A stretch of 52,197 bases of DNA, taken from NCBI GenBank assembly GCA_029247265.1, contig JAQWLN010000164.1, positions 1 through 52,197 on the forward strand, in the 5' to 3' direction. Within the stretch, counting starts at the first letter, position 1, and each line of letters starts with the position of its first letter. Below are positions 38,131-47,896 of this stretch, piece by piece. The notes under the pieces were generated by a model. The model saw only the letters and a list, made by a program, of their open reading frames with translations, was not told the DNA's origin and did no database searches. Source of the DNA: Fuerstiella sp. Lineage in GTDB: Bacteria; Planctomycetota; Planctomycetia; Planctomycetales; Planctomycetaceae. Made by a program: the position numbers and the translations under genes.

Positions 38131-39483
38131 ATGGGAATTCGAAATGATGCACTTGCCATCTGGCATGCTGGTGTGGCAGCCGTCGACTCTTGTGATCTGG
38201 TGAGCAAAAACGTCGGGTGCGACGGCTCGGCGCTGCGATTCTCCGACACAGCCATCAACCTGACCTCTGTGAAACGAATTGAAGTTGTTGGGGCTGGGAA
38301 GGCCGGAGCCGGTATGACACGCGGGCTTCTGGCAGCCCTTGGCCAGGTGCCCGACTCAGTCACAATCGATGGCTGGGTCAACGTGCCGGAGGACTGCGTC
38401 GAGGAAACAGGCCAAATTCACTTACATGCAGCACGTCCGGCGGGAGTCAACGAGCCAACGAATGCAGGTGTCGAAGGTACGCGCGAGATTCTGCGGCGAG
38501 TTGGCCGGCTGCAGCCTGATGATCTGTGTATCGTGCTGATTTCAGGCGGAGGCAGCGCCTTGCTGCCCGCACCACTTCCTGACTTGTCGCTTCACGACAA
38601 GGTTGCTGTCACGAGAGTCCTAGCGACCGCTGGGGCACCGATTCACGATTTGAACACTGTCAGAAGTCAGTTGTCAATGGTCAAAGGCGGAGGCTTGCTG
38701 CGCCAGTGTATGTCGAAGCGCATGGTCGTGCTGATCATCTCGGATGTGATCGGTGACCCTGTCGACATTATCGCGTCCGGACCAACGGTTCCGTCGAAAA
38801 GAACCCCGGCTGATGCTCTGGCCGTTCTCCGGAGATACGATCCGGATCGAATTCATATTCCGTCGGCCGTGTTTCGGGCTCTTGAGCGAACCGCAGCACA
38901 GCCGCCTGTGGCCGTTCCACATTGTCCTGCTGACCACCATGTCATCGGCTCGAACGGTGTCGCTCTCAGAGCTGCTCACGCAGAAGCGATACACCGTGGA
39001 TACCAGGTCGTCAGTCTTGGCTCTGAAAACTCCGGCGAGGCTCGCGAACACGGAGTGAACCTGCTGAGGCGACTCTCGAGCATCCGCAGTACCGAGGCCG
39101 GAACATCAAAAACCTGTGTGCTGGCGGGGGGGGAAACGACTGTCGCGTTGGCAGCTGCCGGCACCGACGTTCGTGGTGGCCGCAATCAGGAAGTTGTTCT
39201 GGGGGCCATCGCACACGCAGCCAGCCCTTCTCTCTGGAAAGACCTGGTGTTGTTGTCGGGCGGTACGGATGGTGAAGACGGTCCCACGGATGCCGCCGGA
39301 GCATTTGCAGATGAAGACCTTGTCGCACACATGGAGCACCAGAACATGTCGCCGACGCCGTATCTGGCGAACAACAATTCATACGCGTTTTTTCAGCCGC
39401 TGAGCGGTTTGCTGCAGACCGGGCCAACACATACCAATGTTATGGACCTGGCTGTAGGGATTGTTGGGCCCGCGGCGGACTGA
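38131..39483 (+). CDS. Glycerate 2-kinase (DUF4147/MOFRL family)
   Basis: A 450-residue kinase that phosphorylates glycerate, normally to 2-phosphoglycerate. Blocks are VGAGKAGAGMTRGL near 52-65, VLISGGGSALLPAP, VRSQLSMVKGGGL, IISDVIGDPVDIIASGPT, GGETTV, GGRNQEVVLG, SGGTDGEDGPTDAAGA and TGPTHTNVMDL at the end. These cover both the N-terminal and MOFRL domains. A GGAG ribosome binding site lies about ten bases before ATG 38131. The gene could feed glycerate from sugar breakdown into glycolysis. Confidence 0.92.
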   Translation: MGIRNDALAIWHAGVAAVDSCDLVSKNVGCDGSALRFSDTAINLTSVKRIEVVGAGKAGAGMTRGLLAALGQVPDSVTIDGWVNVPEDCVEETGQIHLHAARPAGVNEPTNAGVEGTREILRRVGRLQPDDLCIVLISGGGSALLPAPLPDLSLHDKVAVTRVLATAGAPIHDLNTVRSQLSMVKGGGLLRQCMSKRMVVLIISDVIGDPVDIIASGPTVPSKRTPADALAVLRRYDPDRIHIPSAVFRALERTAAQPPVAVPHCPADHHVIGSNGVALRAAHAEAIHRGYQVVSLGSENSGEAREHGVNLLRRLSSIRSTEAGTSKTCVLAGGETTVALAAAGTDVRGGRNQEVVLGAIAHAASPSLWKDLVLLSGGTDGEDGPTDAAGAFADEDLVAHMEHQNMSPTPYLANNNSYAFFQPLSGLLQTGPTHTNVMDLAVGIVGPAAD

Positions 39484-39564
39484 CCTCGCAATTCAGGCAG
39501 CCTGCCTGCGAAGGCGCTGGAGACTCCATCTTACTGCGTTCGTGTTCCTCAGCTGCATCGAGTT

Positions 39565-40182
39565 CTAACTGCGTTGTGTCTGATAGATTTCAGACAGCAC
39601 ATCTTCAACTGTCTTAAACTTTTTACCGGACTCCTTGATCGTCTCGAGGCGCGACATAGCGTCCTGGGCGGAGTGGCCGACGCTCAGCAGCGCTTCGTAG
39701 GCTTCACCCAGTACATCCGGTGCGGCGCTGTCCGGCAGGTCACTTTCGACCATCAGAGCGAATTTGGCCATTTTTCGGCGCAGCTTGGCCACAATTCTTT
39801 CCGCGACAGCCGGTCCGACTCCCGGTAGAGTGCTTAACTGCTTGATATCCCGTTCTTCGATTGCGGTCGCCACTTCGCGTACCGGACGGACCATCGCCCG
39901 CAGGGCTTTCTTCGCGCCAACTCCGTCGACGGAACAGATCAGTTCGAAAAATTCGCGTTCTGCCTCGCTCGCAAATCCGATCATCCGCGGTGTCAGGCGG
40001 CCCTGCTGTGGATTGCCTTCCATGTATTCGATGGTCCTCAGACTGATGTCCTCACCGATCTGTGCCTGTAACTGACGCCGCACGAGATCGGGGACCAGTA
40101 CTTCGTATTCAAACCCTGAGATCTGAAGAAATGCACAGACGTCAGTTAAGTTGACAAGCTTTCCGGTGATGCGAGTGATCAA
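39565..40182 (-). CDS. ruvA: Holliday junction branch migration protein RuvA
   Basis: A 205-residue protein, the usual length. RuvA binds four-way DNA junctions and loads the RuvB motor. The OB-fold N-terminus starts [10 protein letters not shown], and two helix-hairpin-helix motifs follow ([18 protein letters not shown] and [19 protein letters not shown]). The C-terminal domain for RuvB contact ends near [15 protein letters not shown]. The start is TTG 40182, because no ATG lies at the expected place; an ATG at 40284 would add 34 unrelated residues. It ends at TAG at the family end, so TAG is a real stop here. It follows ruvC by 120 bp; ruvB is not in the window. Confidence 0.9.
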   Translation of the reverse strand: MITRITGKLVNLTDVCAFLQISGFEYEVLVPDLVRRQLQAQIGEDISLRTIEYMEGNPQQGRLTPRMIGFASEAEREFFELICSVDGVGAKKALRAMVRPVREVATAIEERDIKQLSTLPGVGPAVAERIVAKLRRKMAKFALMVESDLPDSAAPDVLGEAYEALLSVGHSAQDAMSRLETIKESGKKFKTVEDVLSEIYQTQRS

Positions 40183-40302
40183 TGCAGAATCCAGCTCTTG
40201 AAAGTTATTATTGGTGAGACAACCGTTCGTATTGTTCGCCAACTGGCAGCAACGGCTCAGCAGTTTCCGAGCGTTAGCTCGCACAGGCCGTCGAAGACGG
40301 CA

Positions 40303-40827
40303 TCAGGCTGCAAATTTGACGGAGTGATACAGGCACAAGGCGATGGCCGATGCGTCGGCAACATCGTTTGGTTCCGGAATACTATCAAGTTTCAGCTCAG
40401 CCTTCACGGCGTGCTGGATCTGTTCTTTGGGAGCCTGTCCGCTTCCTGTCAGCAATCGTTTGACCTGAGTCGGAGTGTAATGCACGACCGGTAGTTCCCG
40501 TTCCGCAATCGTCAGCAGGATGGCGCCGCGGACGTGAGCCATCAGAATCGCTGTCTTTGGGTTTCGAACGTGCGAAAACAGCTGTTCGATGGCAACGACT
40601 TCGGGATTGAGTTCATCCAGAACTTCACGCAGTCCCTTGGCGATCTCATGGATTCGATACTGCAGCGCGGCTTTCGGTGTGGAACGAAGAATCCCACCTT
40701 CTCGAAGAAACGGGCCACCTGACCTGCGTTCGATCAGCGCATAGCCAGTGCGATTAAGTCCGGGGTCGATGCCCAGGTAGCGATCGTGGGGGGTCACCTG
40801 TGAGTGTGTGTTGGCTGCGAATGACAT
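40303..40827 (-). CDS. ruvC: Crossover junction endodeoxyribonuclease RuvC
   Basis: A 174-residue Holliday junction resolvase. The four catalytic acidic residues are visible: Asp21 in LGIDPGLNRTGYA, Glu81 in VVAIEQLF, and Asp155 and Asp158 in NDVADASAIAL. The RuvC/RNase H-like order is preserved. The start at ATG 40827 gives a normal short N-terminal extension. The gene starts 3 bp after the ispF stop and lies upstream of ruvA on the same strand, so the three form one operon. Confidence 0.94.
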   Translation of the reverse strand: MSFAANTHSQVTPHDRYLGIDPGLNRTGYALIERRSGGPFLREGGILRSTPKAALQYRIHEIAKGLREVLDELNPEVVAIEQLFSHVRNPKTAILMAHVRGAILLTIAERELPVVHYTPTQVKRLLTGSGQAPKEQIQHAVKAELKLDSIPEPNDVADASAIALCLYHSVKFAA

Positions 40828-40830
40828 GAA

Positions 40831-41331
40831 TTATGTTTTCGGCTTTCCAAGCAGCAGAACAACAGCATCCGCTGTGATTGCGTCACCCCGACCGACGGGT
40901 CCAACGGCTTCTCCGGACTTGGCCTTGATGTTTACTTGTTCTGCAGACACGCCAAGCAGCCCGGCGACCCGATCCCGTATCAGTGGTTTCCACGGGCCCA
41001 GACGCGGTTTTTCCGCGGAAATTGTACAGTCCAGATTTTGGATCTGCCATCCGTCGGCCACAAGTGACTTCCATACGTGCGTCAGCAGGTCACCCGAATT
41101 CGCGTCTTTCCACTCGGCGGCCGTGTTTGGAAACCACTCGCCAATGTCTCCCCGCCCGGTTGCTCCCAGCAATGCGTCAATCACAGCATGCAGCAGAACG
41201 TCAGCGTCGCTGTGTCCATCTAGGCCAAAGTCGCAATCCACAACGACGTTTCCAAGAATGAGCGGGCGTCCGGCGACGGTCCGGTGAACGTCGTGTCCTT
41301 CACCGACTCTGAGTATCGGCAGAATCTGCAT
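40831..41331 (-). CDS. ispF: 2-C-methyl-D-erythritol 2,4-cyclodiphosphate synthase IspF
   Basis: A 166-residue trimeric enzyme of the MEP isoprenoid pathway. Zinc ligands are in GEGHDVHR (Asp14, His16) and LDGHSDADVLLHAVIDALLG (His48). SAEKPRLGPW, NIKAKSGE and GRGDAITADAVVLL near the C-terminus are also diagnostic. I begin at ATG 41331, which gives the standard short N-terminus; an earlier in-frame start at 41430 adds 33 residues without family similarity. It precedes ruvC by 3 bp. Confidence 0.95.
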   Translation of the reverse strand: MQILPILRVGEGHDVHRTVAGRPLILGNVVVDCDFGLDGHSDADVLLHAVIDALLGATGRGDIGEWFPNTAAEWKDANSGDLLTHVWKSLVADGWQIQNLDCTISAEKPRLGPWKPLIRDRVAGLLGVSAEQVNIKAKSGEAVGPVGRGDAITADAVVLLLGKPKT

Positions 41332-41623
41332 GTCTGGGCGTTTCCTGATCGCTTCCTGAATAGATAGCTGTCGATGCAGCCCCTGGACGCCAACACAACG
41401 ACCATCTTCGGTATCTCTGACATTGACCAAAACGCAGAGATTCCCGTAGTTTGCCCGAATTCAGAGTCTTGTGCCACTTCGTATTTTGTCACACGTTCAA
41501 ACGGATTTGTGAACGAACAGTTCGTTTCTCGGCTGAGGTGATCCATTTTGGTCCTCGTCGAACAGCATCATCACCCTGCAGTTTTGCAAATTCACAAGCG
41601 CGATTCATAGCCGCGATCGAACC

Positions 41624-42538
41624 ATGTCCCGTGTAATTACCTGCCTGCTTCTGCTGAGTCTGCTGTCAGCGTCAGGTTGCGCGCTGATTGACACGGAGCG
41701 TAACGGTTCGATTTCCACGGGGAAGCCTGTTTCCGCAGATCAGCTTGCTGAGTTCCAGAACGATGCTCCCGTCAGGACGATTCTGCGACTGAATACCTCC
41801 AACGTTACGACGCTGGCGACAGATCAGCGGATCCGCAGTGGGCTTGGGATCTGGGAAGAGCTGGACGAAAGCGGGCTGATGTCGCCGGAAGACCGTCGTC
41901 GACTGAATCAAAGTGGACTGCGGGTGGGTGTGGCGGGCAGCACGCTGCCTTGGGCACTGACGAGTCTGCTTCGTGGTGAGCGTGTGCAGAGCACACCGTC
42001 GTCAAATGACCGAGCGGAAGCCAGACGAAAGCCGGACGGGTCGATCGTGTTCGGAACGCAACTTGTGCTGCCCTCGGGCAGCACTTCGCTGATCGAGATT
42101 CCATCACCCGGAGACAGTCTGCTGATACCGGCGGGCCACATTGCAGGGCTCAAACATGGCGCTGAACTGCGGAACGCGCGCTGCATGTTTCATGTTTCCA
42201 CCGCCGAAATTGGCGATGGCTGGGTAGTCATCAGGTTTCTGCCTCAGATACACCACGGTGAAATGTCGGTTCGCTACAGCATCGCTGACTCCGGTGAACA
42301 GTTGCCTGTCAGGCAAAGAATTCAGCCGCTTTATGAACAGCAGTTTGAGCTGAAGCTGCACACAGGCGAAACGGCGGTGATTGGCTATCAGAAGCAGGAC
42401 GACTGGACGGTTGGTCGGTTGATGTTTCAAAGAGAGTCGCTGTCGTCTTTGAACGAACAGGTCGTCACCATCGAGCTTGCGGCCGTTGAGGCGGTTCAGG
42501 GGCAGAAGTCTGTGACAGTGAAATACAGTAATTACTAG
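41624..42538 (+). CDS. Lipoprotein of unknown function
   Basis: A 304-residue protein with a signal peptide and lipobox LSASGC (lipid-modified Cys at about residue 19). The rest looks like an all-beta secreted protein, with PSGSTSLIEIPSPG and MFHVSTAEIGDGWVVIRF. I do not recognise a family. It ends in TAG at KYSNY and is convergent with the aldolase gene; a symmetrical terminator lies between them. Confidence 0.75.
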   Translation: MSRVITCLLLLSLLSASGCALIDTERNGSISTGKPVSADQLAEFQNDAPVRTILRLNTSNVTTLATDQRIRSGLGIWEELDESGLMSPEDRRRLNQSGLRVGVAGSTLPWALTSLLRGERVQSTPSSNDRAEARRKPDGSIVFGTQLVLPSGSTSLIEIPSPGDSLLIPAGHIAGLKHGAELRNARCMFHVSTAEIGDGWVVIRFLPQIHHGEMSVRYSIADSGEQLPVRQRIQPLYEQQFELKLHTGETAVIGYQKQDDWTVGRLMFQRESLSSLNEQVVTIELAAVEAVQGQKSVTVKYSNY

Positions 42539-42637
42539 ACGCGGTCTGACGACGAAAATGAGATTGTTCGGCACCTGTCAGCAGTTTGCTGACGGGCAAC
42601 ATCATCAGGTGTCGGTCCGGCCGAATCAAGCAATAGA

Positions 42638-42675
42638 AACAGCCGCCAATCGTCGAGAGTGGCGGCTGTTTTGTC
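42638..42675. terminator. Bidirectional terminator between the lipoprotein and aldolase genes
   Basis: A perfect 11-bp stem, AACAGCCGCCA at 42638-42648 with TGGCGGCTGTT at 42660-42670, followed by TTTGT on the plus strand. It serves two convergent genes. Confidence 0.8.
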
Positions 42676-42715
42676 TCGCTGAATCAGCGGCAGCACGTTG
42701 TCACGCGGAACACGA

Positions 42716-43747
42716 CTAAACCGTCCCAAAGATGGATTTCCCGGTGCTGCGAAGGTCGTTACAGGCACGCATCATGCGGTCGACAATGCCGGTTTCACCA
42801 AGCTTCAGATAGGTCCGGGGATCGTAGGCCTTCTTCGAGCCGATCTCGCCGTCAATCATCAGCACTTCGTCGTAGTGCTTCAGGATCCAGTCGGCAATCG
42901 GTCGTGTGAATGCGTACTGTGTGTCCGTATCGATATTCATCTTTACGACGCCGTAGTCCAGAGTCTCCTGAAGCTGTGCGGTGGACGTGCCGGAACCGCC
43001 ATGGAAGACCAGGTCAAATTCTGATTGCGCACCGTGCTTGTCGGTGACTGCTTTCTGTCCGTCACGCAGGATTTCCGGACGAAGTTTGACGGCTCCCGGT
43101 TTGTAGTGTCCGTGCACGTTGCCAAACGTTGCGGCAAACATGAATCGTCCCAGACCGTTCAACGATTCATGAACCTTAACCATGTCATCCGGCGTTGTGT
43201 ACAGCTTTTCGGCGGGCACGTCGGAATGATCTATGCCGTCTTCTTCGCCCCCGACAACGCCGGCCTCAACTTCCAGAATAATGTCGTTCGCCGCACAGAG
43301 CTTCAGCAGCTCCTGGCTTTGAGCAATATTCTCATCCAGCGGCAATTCCGATCCGTCATACATGTGCGACTGGAAGAGATTGCCCTGCCCGGCGGCACGT
43401 CGTGCTGCGGTGGCTTCGATCAACGGCTTCAGGAATGACTCAACCTTTTTTGGCTGGCAGTGGTCGGTATGCAGAGCGATCAGAACGTCATATTTTTCCG
43501 CCAGACGATGAGCGGCCTCAGCCAGAACGATGACACCGTGAACGGCGTCTTTGACGTTTGGACCGGATGCGAACTCACCTGCTCCTGTCGAATACTGAAT
43601 GATACCGTCTGATTTGGCATCCGCGAAAGCCTTCAACGCAGCATTCATGGTCACGATAGAAGTGACGTTGATGCCCGGATAGGCGTAGCCACCCTGCTGG
43701 GCTGCGTCGAGCATCTTTGCGTATTGTTCGGGAGTTGCGATAGGCAT
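42716..43747 (-). CDS. fba: Class II fructose-bisphosphate aldolase
   Basis: A 343-residue zinc aldolase of glycolysis and gluconeogenesis. The zinc site is ALHTDHCQPKK, and the remaining signatures are LEVEAGVVGGEEDGI, AATFGNVHGHYKPG (zinc His), DLVFHGGSGTS and VVKMNIDTDTQYAF. The fit to the E. coli FbaA-type subfamily is good. The start ATG 43747 gives the usual N-terminus; an in-frame start at 43852 would add 35 residues. The gene ends in TAG, 5 codons before a TGA, so the true C-terminus is slightly open. Confidence 0.93.
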   Translation of the reverse strand: MPIATPEQYAKMLDAAQQGGYAYPGINVTSIVTMNAALKAFADAKSDGIIQYSTGAGEFASGPNVKDAVHGVIVLAEAAHRLAEKYDVLIALHTDHCQPKKVESFLKPLIEATAARRAAGQGNLFQSHMYDGSELPLDENIAQSQELLKLCAANDIILEVEAGVVGGEEDGIDHSDVPAEKLYTTPDDMVKVHESLNGLGRFMFAATFGNVHGHYKPGAVKLRPEILRDGQKAVTDKHGAQSEFDLVFHGGSGTSTAQLQETLDYGVVKMNIDTDTQYAFTRPIADWILKHYDEVLMIDGEIGSKKAYDPRTYLKLGETGIVDRMMRACNDLRSTGKSIFGTV

Positions 43748-44018
43748 TCGAATCTGATCCTTGGAACTAGTACAGTGTGGCAGTCGTGGAGCACGACCGG
43801 CAGGGACGAAAATTTCGCCGTAACCGTGTTTTCGGCGACCGGCAGTAAACAATCTGCCAATCGGTCGCGGACTGCACAGACTTCACCCGTGTCTCTTCAA
43901 AAGAGTGGGAATCTGTGGTGATTTTCCGTCGACTGATCTTTGAGGCATTTACAGAGTACCGACTGGGCTTGCATCTGCAAGCTTCATCGTTGTCCTGGAG
44001 TGATCGGCTAACGCATTC

Positions 44019-46889
44019 TCAGGGAAACGACTGGATGGAATACCCTGCGCCCTGCACTCGGGAACCGCGACGAGCCCCGGAGCCAGCCGATGGTACGGTT
44101 TCTCCAAATTTCGGCAGGGTCTCCGCAGATGCCAGACGTGCTCGGTGAACGACCGAAAAATCGTCAATGAAGACTTCCGCGGACCCGGTCAGTGCCAGCC
44201 AGATCCTGAGTGGCCCCGTTTTCGCTGCTTCGCGAAAGATTCGAAACGTTCTCCATGATGGCTTCAGCTGAGGTCGGACGGCGAACTCCGGGCCCAGATC
44301 GCTGTCAAAAATAAGGAATGGTGCGTCGTTCACAGACTGTACGCCCTGACCAATCCGCACTTTCCCCCGAATCTCATACACGTCGCCGCGCTGGGCGATG
44401 ATTTCCGGCGCCTGAACCAGAAGCGTCGGTTGTCCGGGGATCATTGACACTTCAGAGGTCCGTTTCCATGCCCGCATCCGGAGTACCTGATTGGGACCAC
44501 GGTTTTCGGTCACGATGTCGGCACTGGAATGATATGTCTCCGGCTGCGGTGGCACTGGTTCCCAAAGACTTTCGGTCAAAAGCCTGAGGCTGTCGAAATC
44601 CCCGGAGGGCACGAGATTCTCAGACGTCCGATTTGTCTCCATTCGCCTCAACATTTGCCAATGGTCGGGCAACGCAGCAAAGTTGATCGTGTGCGGGCTG
44701 GCCGTAGGCGTAGGCAGTCCGCTCAGAGCGGCATTCCAGTAGCGATTCTGAACTATTCTCACGGAGTACATAGAGCGTCGAGCGTAGCGTTCAGCAGCGC
44801 GGAAATCACGTCGCGGCTGAGCCTGACGCGCCATCTCGATCTGCCTCTGTGCCTGTTCGAACAGCGGAATTGTTGAGTCATCGATCGACGTCAGGCTGTC
44901 AATCTTTCGGCAGGTTGCCTGAACTCTGGCCAGTTTCAGTTCGGCCAGTTCGATGAACAGTTGGCCGGCTCTCCGGGCGTGGGAGTGGACGCGAGCTTCC
45001 AGTTCTTTCTGTTGTTCCTGATCTGATGAGATCAGGATCGTTGCCATCTGGTCGAAGTCACTGATTGTCAGTGCCAGGCCGCCCGCTGTTGGCTGACGTC
45101 GCAGCCCTGTTACGCCCGTGGCAAAGACCTGCCATGCGGAAGCGGTTTCGCCGGCTGCAACTGTCAGCGCTGCGGATTTGGCATACAGTTCCTGCGGCAC
45201 GAAGTGTGACGCACGGTCCCAGAATCCCGCAAGGATCAGTGATGGTCCTGAGCCATTCAGCAGCGCCGCATCAGGAACCTCAGGGATTTGACTGTAACCC
45301 GGGCCGGATGACGCTGTTCCCGTCGCAGCGTTGATCCAGGAATTACTTTTGACGCCTGAGCCCGAGCCATTCCCGCTCAGGGTCATCGCAATGTGCCCGT
45401 GAACTCGACTGCTCGCTAACAAGGGGCTCAATATGTCCACATAAAGATTTGCCAACTCGATTGCCCTGGCCGTCTCGCGTTGCGCCGGACTATCCAAATC
45501 CAGCAATCGTGTTTTCCAGAATCCAATGCCTCGTGAACCCGCCGAAAGTGCGGCGACCACCTGCATCATGATCTGTTCAGGTTCCACAACGACAGGTTCT
45601 GCACCAACCGCGTTTCGCCAATCCGCAAGATCACTGGATGGTTCCACGTGAATCCATTCCCACGGCAGTGTTAACTGGGCGGAGGAGTTAAGGCGTAGAT
45701 AGGACTTATTGCGAGACTCGCCGAACGTGGTCGTTCCGCCCGGCAGAGTCTGACTGATTCCAACGATATCGATCTGACGCGATGCAACTCCCTCTGCAGC
45801 CAGAACGTCTGCCATCAGTGGGCGTCTCAGCATGCGGTCAGCAGTGCGAATTGCTCGAGCCCAGGCCAGCAGATGTGGTTGCTGTTCGGTTCCGACGCGC
45901 GTTCCGAGAAGCCAGATGTCCGGACCTGGGTGCATCTGATCGAGCGGCGGCAACCCCTGCAGTGGCGTCTCAAAATCTGCCGGATCGAACTGCGGGTGTG
46001 GCGGCGTCGCTACGACCATCATCTGCATATTTTTCATCGACCGCATTCGCTCTACATTGTGCAGGTCAGGAACCCAAACTGCGTTCACGCCAAGTCGCTG
46101 CAATGTTTCCGGAGATTCTCCGTGGTCCGGAATGAAAATCGGGAACGTTGGCGCACCATCGACCAGAATCCTGTCGCGTTCAATTCTGACTCGCCGTTCC
46201 GTCTTGTGGGAGGGCAAGGGGATGAATGGATCCCTGACAACCACTCCTGCACGCGGTGCAACGACTGGCCCATACGTTGATGAGCCGATGTCGATATACG
46301 TTGTGCCGGCGTGTACTTCGGCCACGAGCACGCATGCATCAAAGTATGCATCCGAGAAGTTGACGTTTGATTGGTGCAGCGCCGCGCGAAGACGCCTGAC
46401 TTCAGATTCCACGGCAGATCGGCTGCCCGCTACAGACAGCGTTTCCCAGGTTTCCGCCTTCTTGTAGGTGTCGCCCGTCACCAGGCCCGTCAGCGGCCGA
46501 CCAGTGCGAGGATCTTCCTGATGCGGCAGTACCAGACGCAGCGCCAAATGCAGCCCGGACTGCGTGGAATTCAATCGGACCGTGGCCTTGAATTCGTCGA
46601 CAACGGTGGCTGGCTGGTGAACGGAGACAATCCGTGCCTGCTGAAAGTCGGCTGGTGAACCGAACTGCATTCGCAGCACCTGCTTCCCACTTTCAGTGCT
46701 GCTCTGTTGTTGTTCCAGCTGAACTGACTGCCCAGTTGGAATGATGACCCGCCAATCAGCCACAGAGTCGTCTGCCACGCACGCGGAAGACAAAGCTACG
46801 ATCGCCAGAAATAGCATCGGAACAGAGAAAAACCACAAATCGCGGTGTGTCCCGGGGCGTGCCTCTTCCTGTTGAGCTGCGGGCGACAT
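44019..46889 (-). CDS. Large secreted protein, glycoside-hydrolase-like
   Basis: A 956-residue protein. It starts with a signal sequence (LWFFSVPMLFLAIVALSSAC); whether Cys is lipidated or the signal is cut by a type I peptidase is unclear. A beta-sandwich part occupies about 50-220. A TIM-barrel-like region follows (VRIERDRILVDGAPTFPI, ETLQRLGVNAVWVPDLHN, LPWEWIHVEP and AGSRGIGFWKTRLLD), reminiscent of GH42/GH2-type hydrolases. The C-terminal 190 residues look like a carbohydrate-binding jelly roll (NLVPSGDFDSLRLLT, FIDDFSVVHRARL). I start it at ATG 46889 rather than TTG 46898. I do not recognise the catalytic residues and cannot name a family. Confidence 0.7.
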   Translation of the reverse strand: MSPAAQQEEARPGTHRDLWFFSVPMLFLAIVALSSACVADDSVADWRVIIPTGQSVQLEQQQSSTESGKQVLRMQFGSPADFQQARIVSVHQPATVVDEFKATVRLNSTQSGLHLALRLVLPHQEDPRTGRPLTGLVTGDTYKKAETWETLSVAGSRSAVESEVRRLRAALHQSNVNFSDAYFDACVLVAEVHAGTTYIDIGSSTYGPVVAPRAGVVVRDPFIPLPSHKTERRVRIERDRILVDGAPTFPIFIPDHGESPETLQRLGVNAVWVPDLHNVERMRSMKNMQMMVVATPPHPQFDPADFETPLQGLPPLDQMHPGPDIWLLGTRVGTEQQPHLLAWARAIRTADRMLRRPLMADVLAAEGVASRQIDIVGISQTLPGGTTTFGESRNKSYLRLNSSAQLTLPWEWIHVEPSSDLADWRNAVGAEPVVVEPEQIMMQVVAALSAGSRGIGFWKTRLLDLDSPAQRETARAIELANLYVDILSPLLASSRVHGHIAMTLSGNGSGSGVKSNSWINAATGTASSGPGYSQIPEVPDAALLNGSGPSLILAGFWDRASHFVPQELYAKSAALTVAAGETASAWQVFATGVTGLRRQPTAGGLALTISDFDQMATILISSDQEQQKELEARVHSHARRAGQLFIELAELKLARVQATCRKIDSLTSIDDSTIPLFEQAQRQIEMARQAQPRRDFRAAERYARRSMYSVRIVQNRYWNAALSGLPTPTASPHTINFAALPDHWQMLRRMETNRTSENLVPSGDFDSLRLLTESLWEPVPPQPETYHSSADIVTENRGPNQVLRMRAWKRTSEVSMIPGQPTLLVQAPEIIAQRGDVYEIRGKVRIGQGVQSVNDAPFLIFDSDLGPEFAVRPQLKPSWRTFRIFREAAKTGPLRIWLALTGSAEVFIDDFSVVHRARLASAETLPKFGETVPSAGSGARRGSRVQGAGYSIQSFP

Positions 46890-47321
46890 CCGTGTCAAAA
46901 CTTTTCAAACTGCGATGGAAACACAATGAAATCGGAGACCAGCAGAATACCACAGCTGAGTCATCAGCAGGAGGCCAGAAATGACGCGTGGTCTGGCCGG
47001 AATTCGCTTGTGTCTGATGACATCACAGCTCGGTATTCCATGAAAACAGTTGACCCAGGCTACTAATCACCGAAGTATTTGCTGAAAAGGGCTGGTTTTG
47101 CTTTGCGATAGTCCCGGTTTCATGCTGAAGTCAAGTCTGCCGGTTATTGGGGTTACTGCGAATTTGACGCAAATTTGTTCATTTCGGGTCCCAACGACGA
47201 CAGCGCTGGATTGTGAAATCAGCGTCGGTATTTCCTTGCGAGCACGCCACTGATTCCTCAGAATTGATATCAACATCAGCCGTCCGTACTGCATGAGCAC
47301 GGAAAGTTCAGGATACCCCGT
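46890..47321. other. Divergent intergenic region, no gene seen
   Basis: 432 bases between the large secreted protein (leftward) and the 99-residue gene (rightward). It carries no open frame with recognisable features, and I saw no clear hairpin or promoter. Confidence 0.4.
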
Positions 47322-47621
47322 ATGAGTGCCCCAAAACGATTTGAGAGTCGGCCTACCGAGGATCTCCCCGCAGAGCTTGTTGAGCTTGGTGACTTAATCC
47401 GGAAGATCGACATCGACGCGGCCAAACATCAGGAGCTGCAGCTTTTGTATAACCGTGTCACAGAGTCAGCCCTTCGTCGAAGAAGGATTCTGGGATTGGT
47501 TCAGGAAGCGCTATCGCAGCTGCGTCTGGATGTGAAGTATCTGATGTTTGATCTCGAAGTGACTCGTCGTGAACGAGATGAACTTCAGGCCCGGATCGAA
47601 GGGGAAGAGTCCGGTTTTTAG
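47322..47621 (+). CDS. Small helical protein of unknown function
   Basis: A 99-residue soluble protein, charged and predicted to be mainly helical or coiled-coil (LGDLIRKIDIDAAKHQELQ and VTRRERDELQARIEG). AGGA lies about eight bases before ATG 47322. It ends in TAG with a TGA four codons later. No known family is recognised. A terminator follows at 47820, shared with the convergent gene. Confidence 0.65.
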   Translation: MSAPKRFESRPTEDLPAELVELGDLIRKIDIDAAKHQELQLLYNRVTESALRRRRILGLVQEALSQLRLDVKYLMFDLEVTRRERDELQARIEGEESGF

Positions 47622-47819
47622 TGCGGATTGCACTGACAGGTAGCGGGGCCGGCGGGCAATTTTGCCGATGAACGATGGCTGGAGTCGCTGCACTTCGATG
47701 ACGCACCCTCCGACGACGTCGGGAATGCATTCCCCACGTGGAAACAGCGATTCTTTCGCCACATGCTGTGACGGTTCGAGCGGACCTGCACAGGACATTC
47801 CCCGACTGAACGAACAAAA

Positions 47820-47856
47820 AACAGGCCCCCTGCCGAGTTGTGGCAGGGGGCCTGTT
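47820..47856. terminator. Strong symmetrical terminator between convergent genes
   Basis: A perfect 15-bp stem (47820-47834 with 47842-47856) and a seven-base loop. A-rich sequence precedes it and T/G-rich sequence follows it, so it can stop transcription from both sides. Confidence 0.88.
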
Positions 47857-47896
47857 GTGTTGTGTTCTGTGACTTACGGCCCTGCGGACCGTTCAA

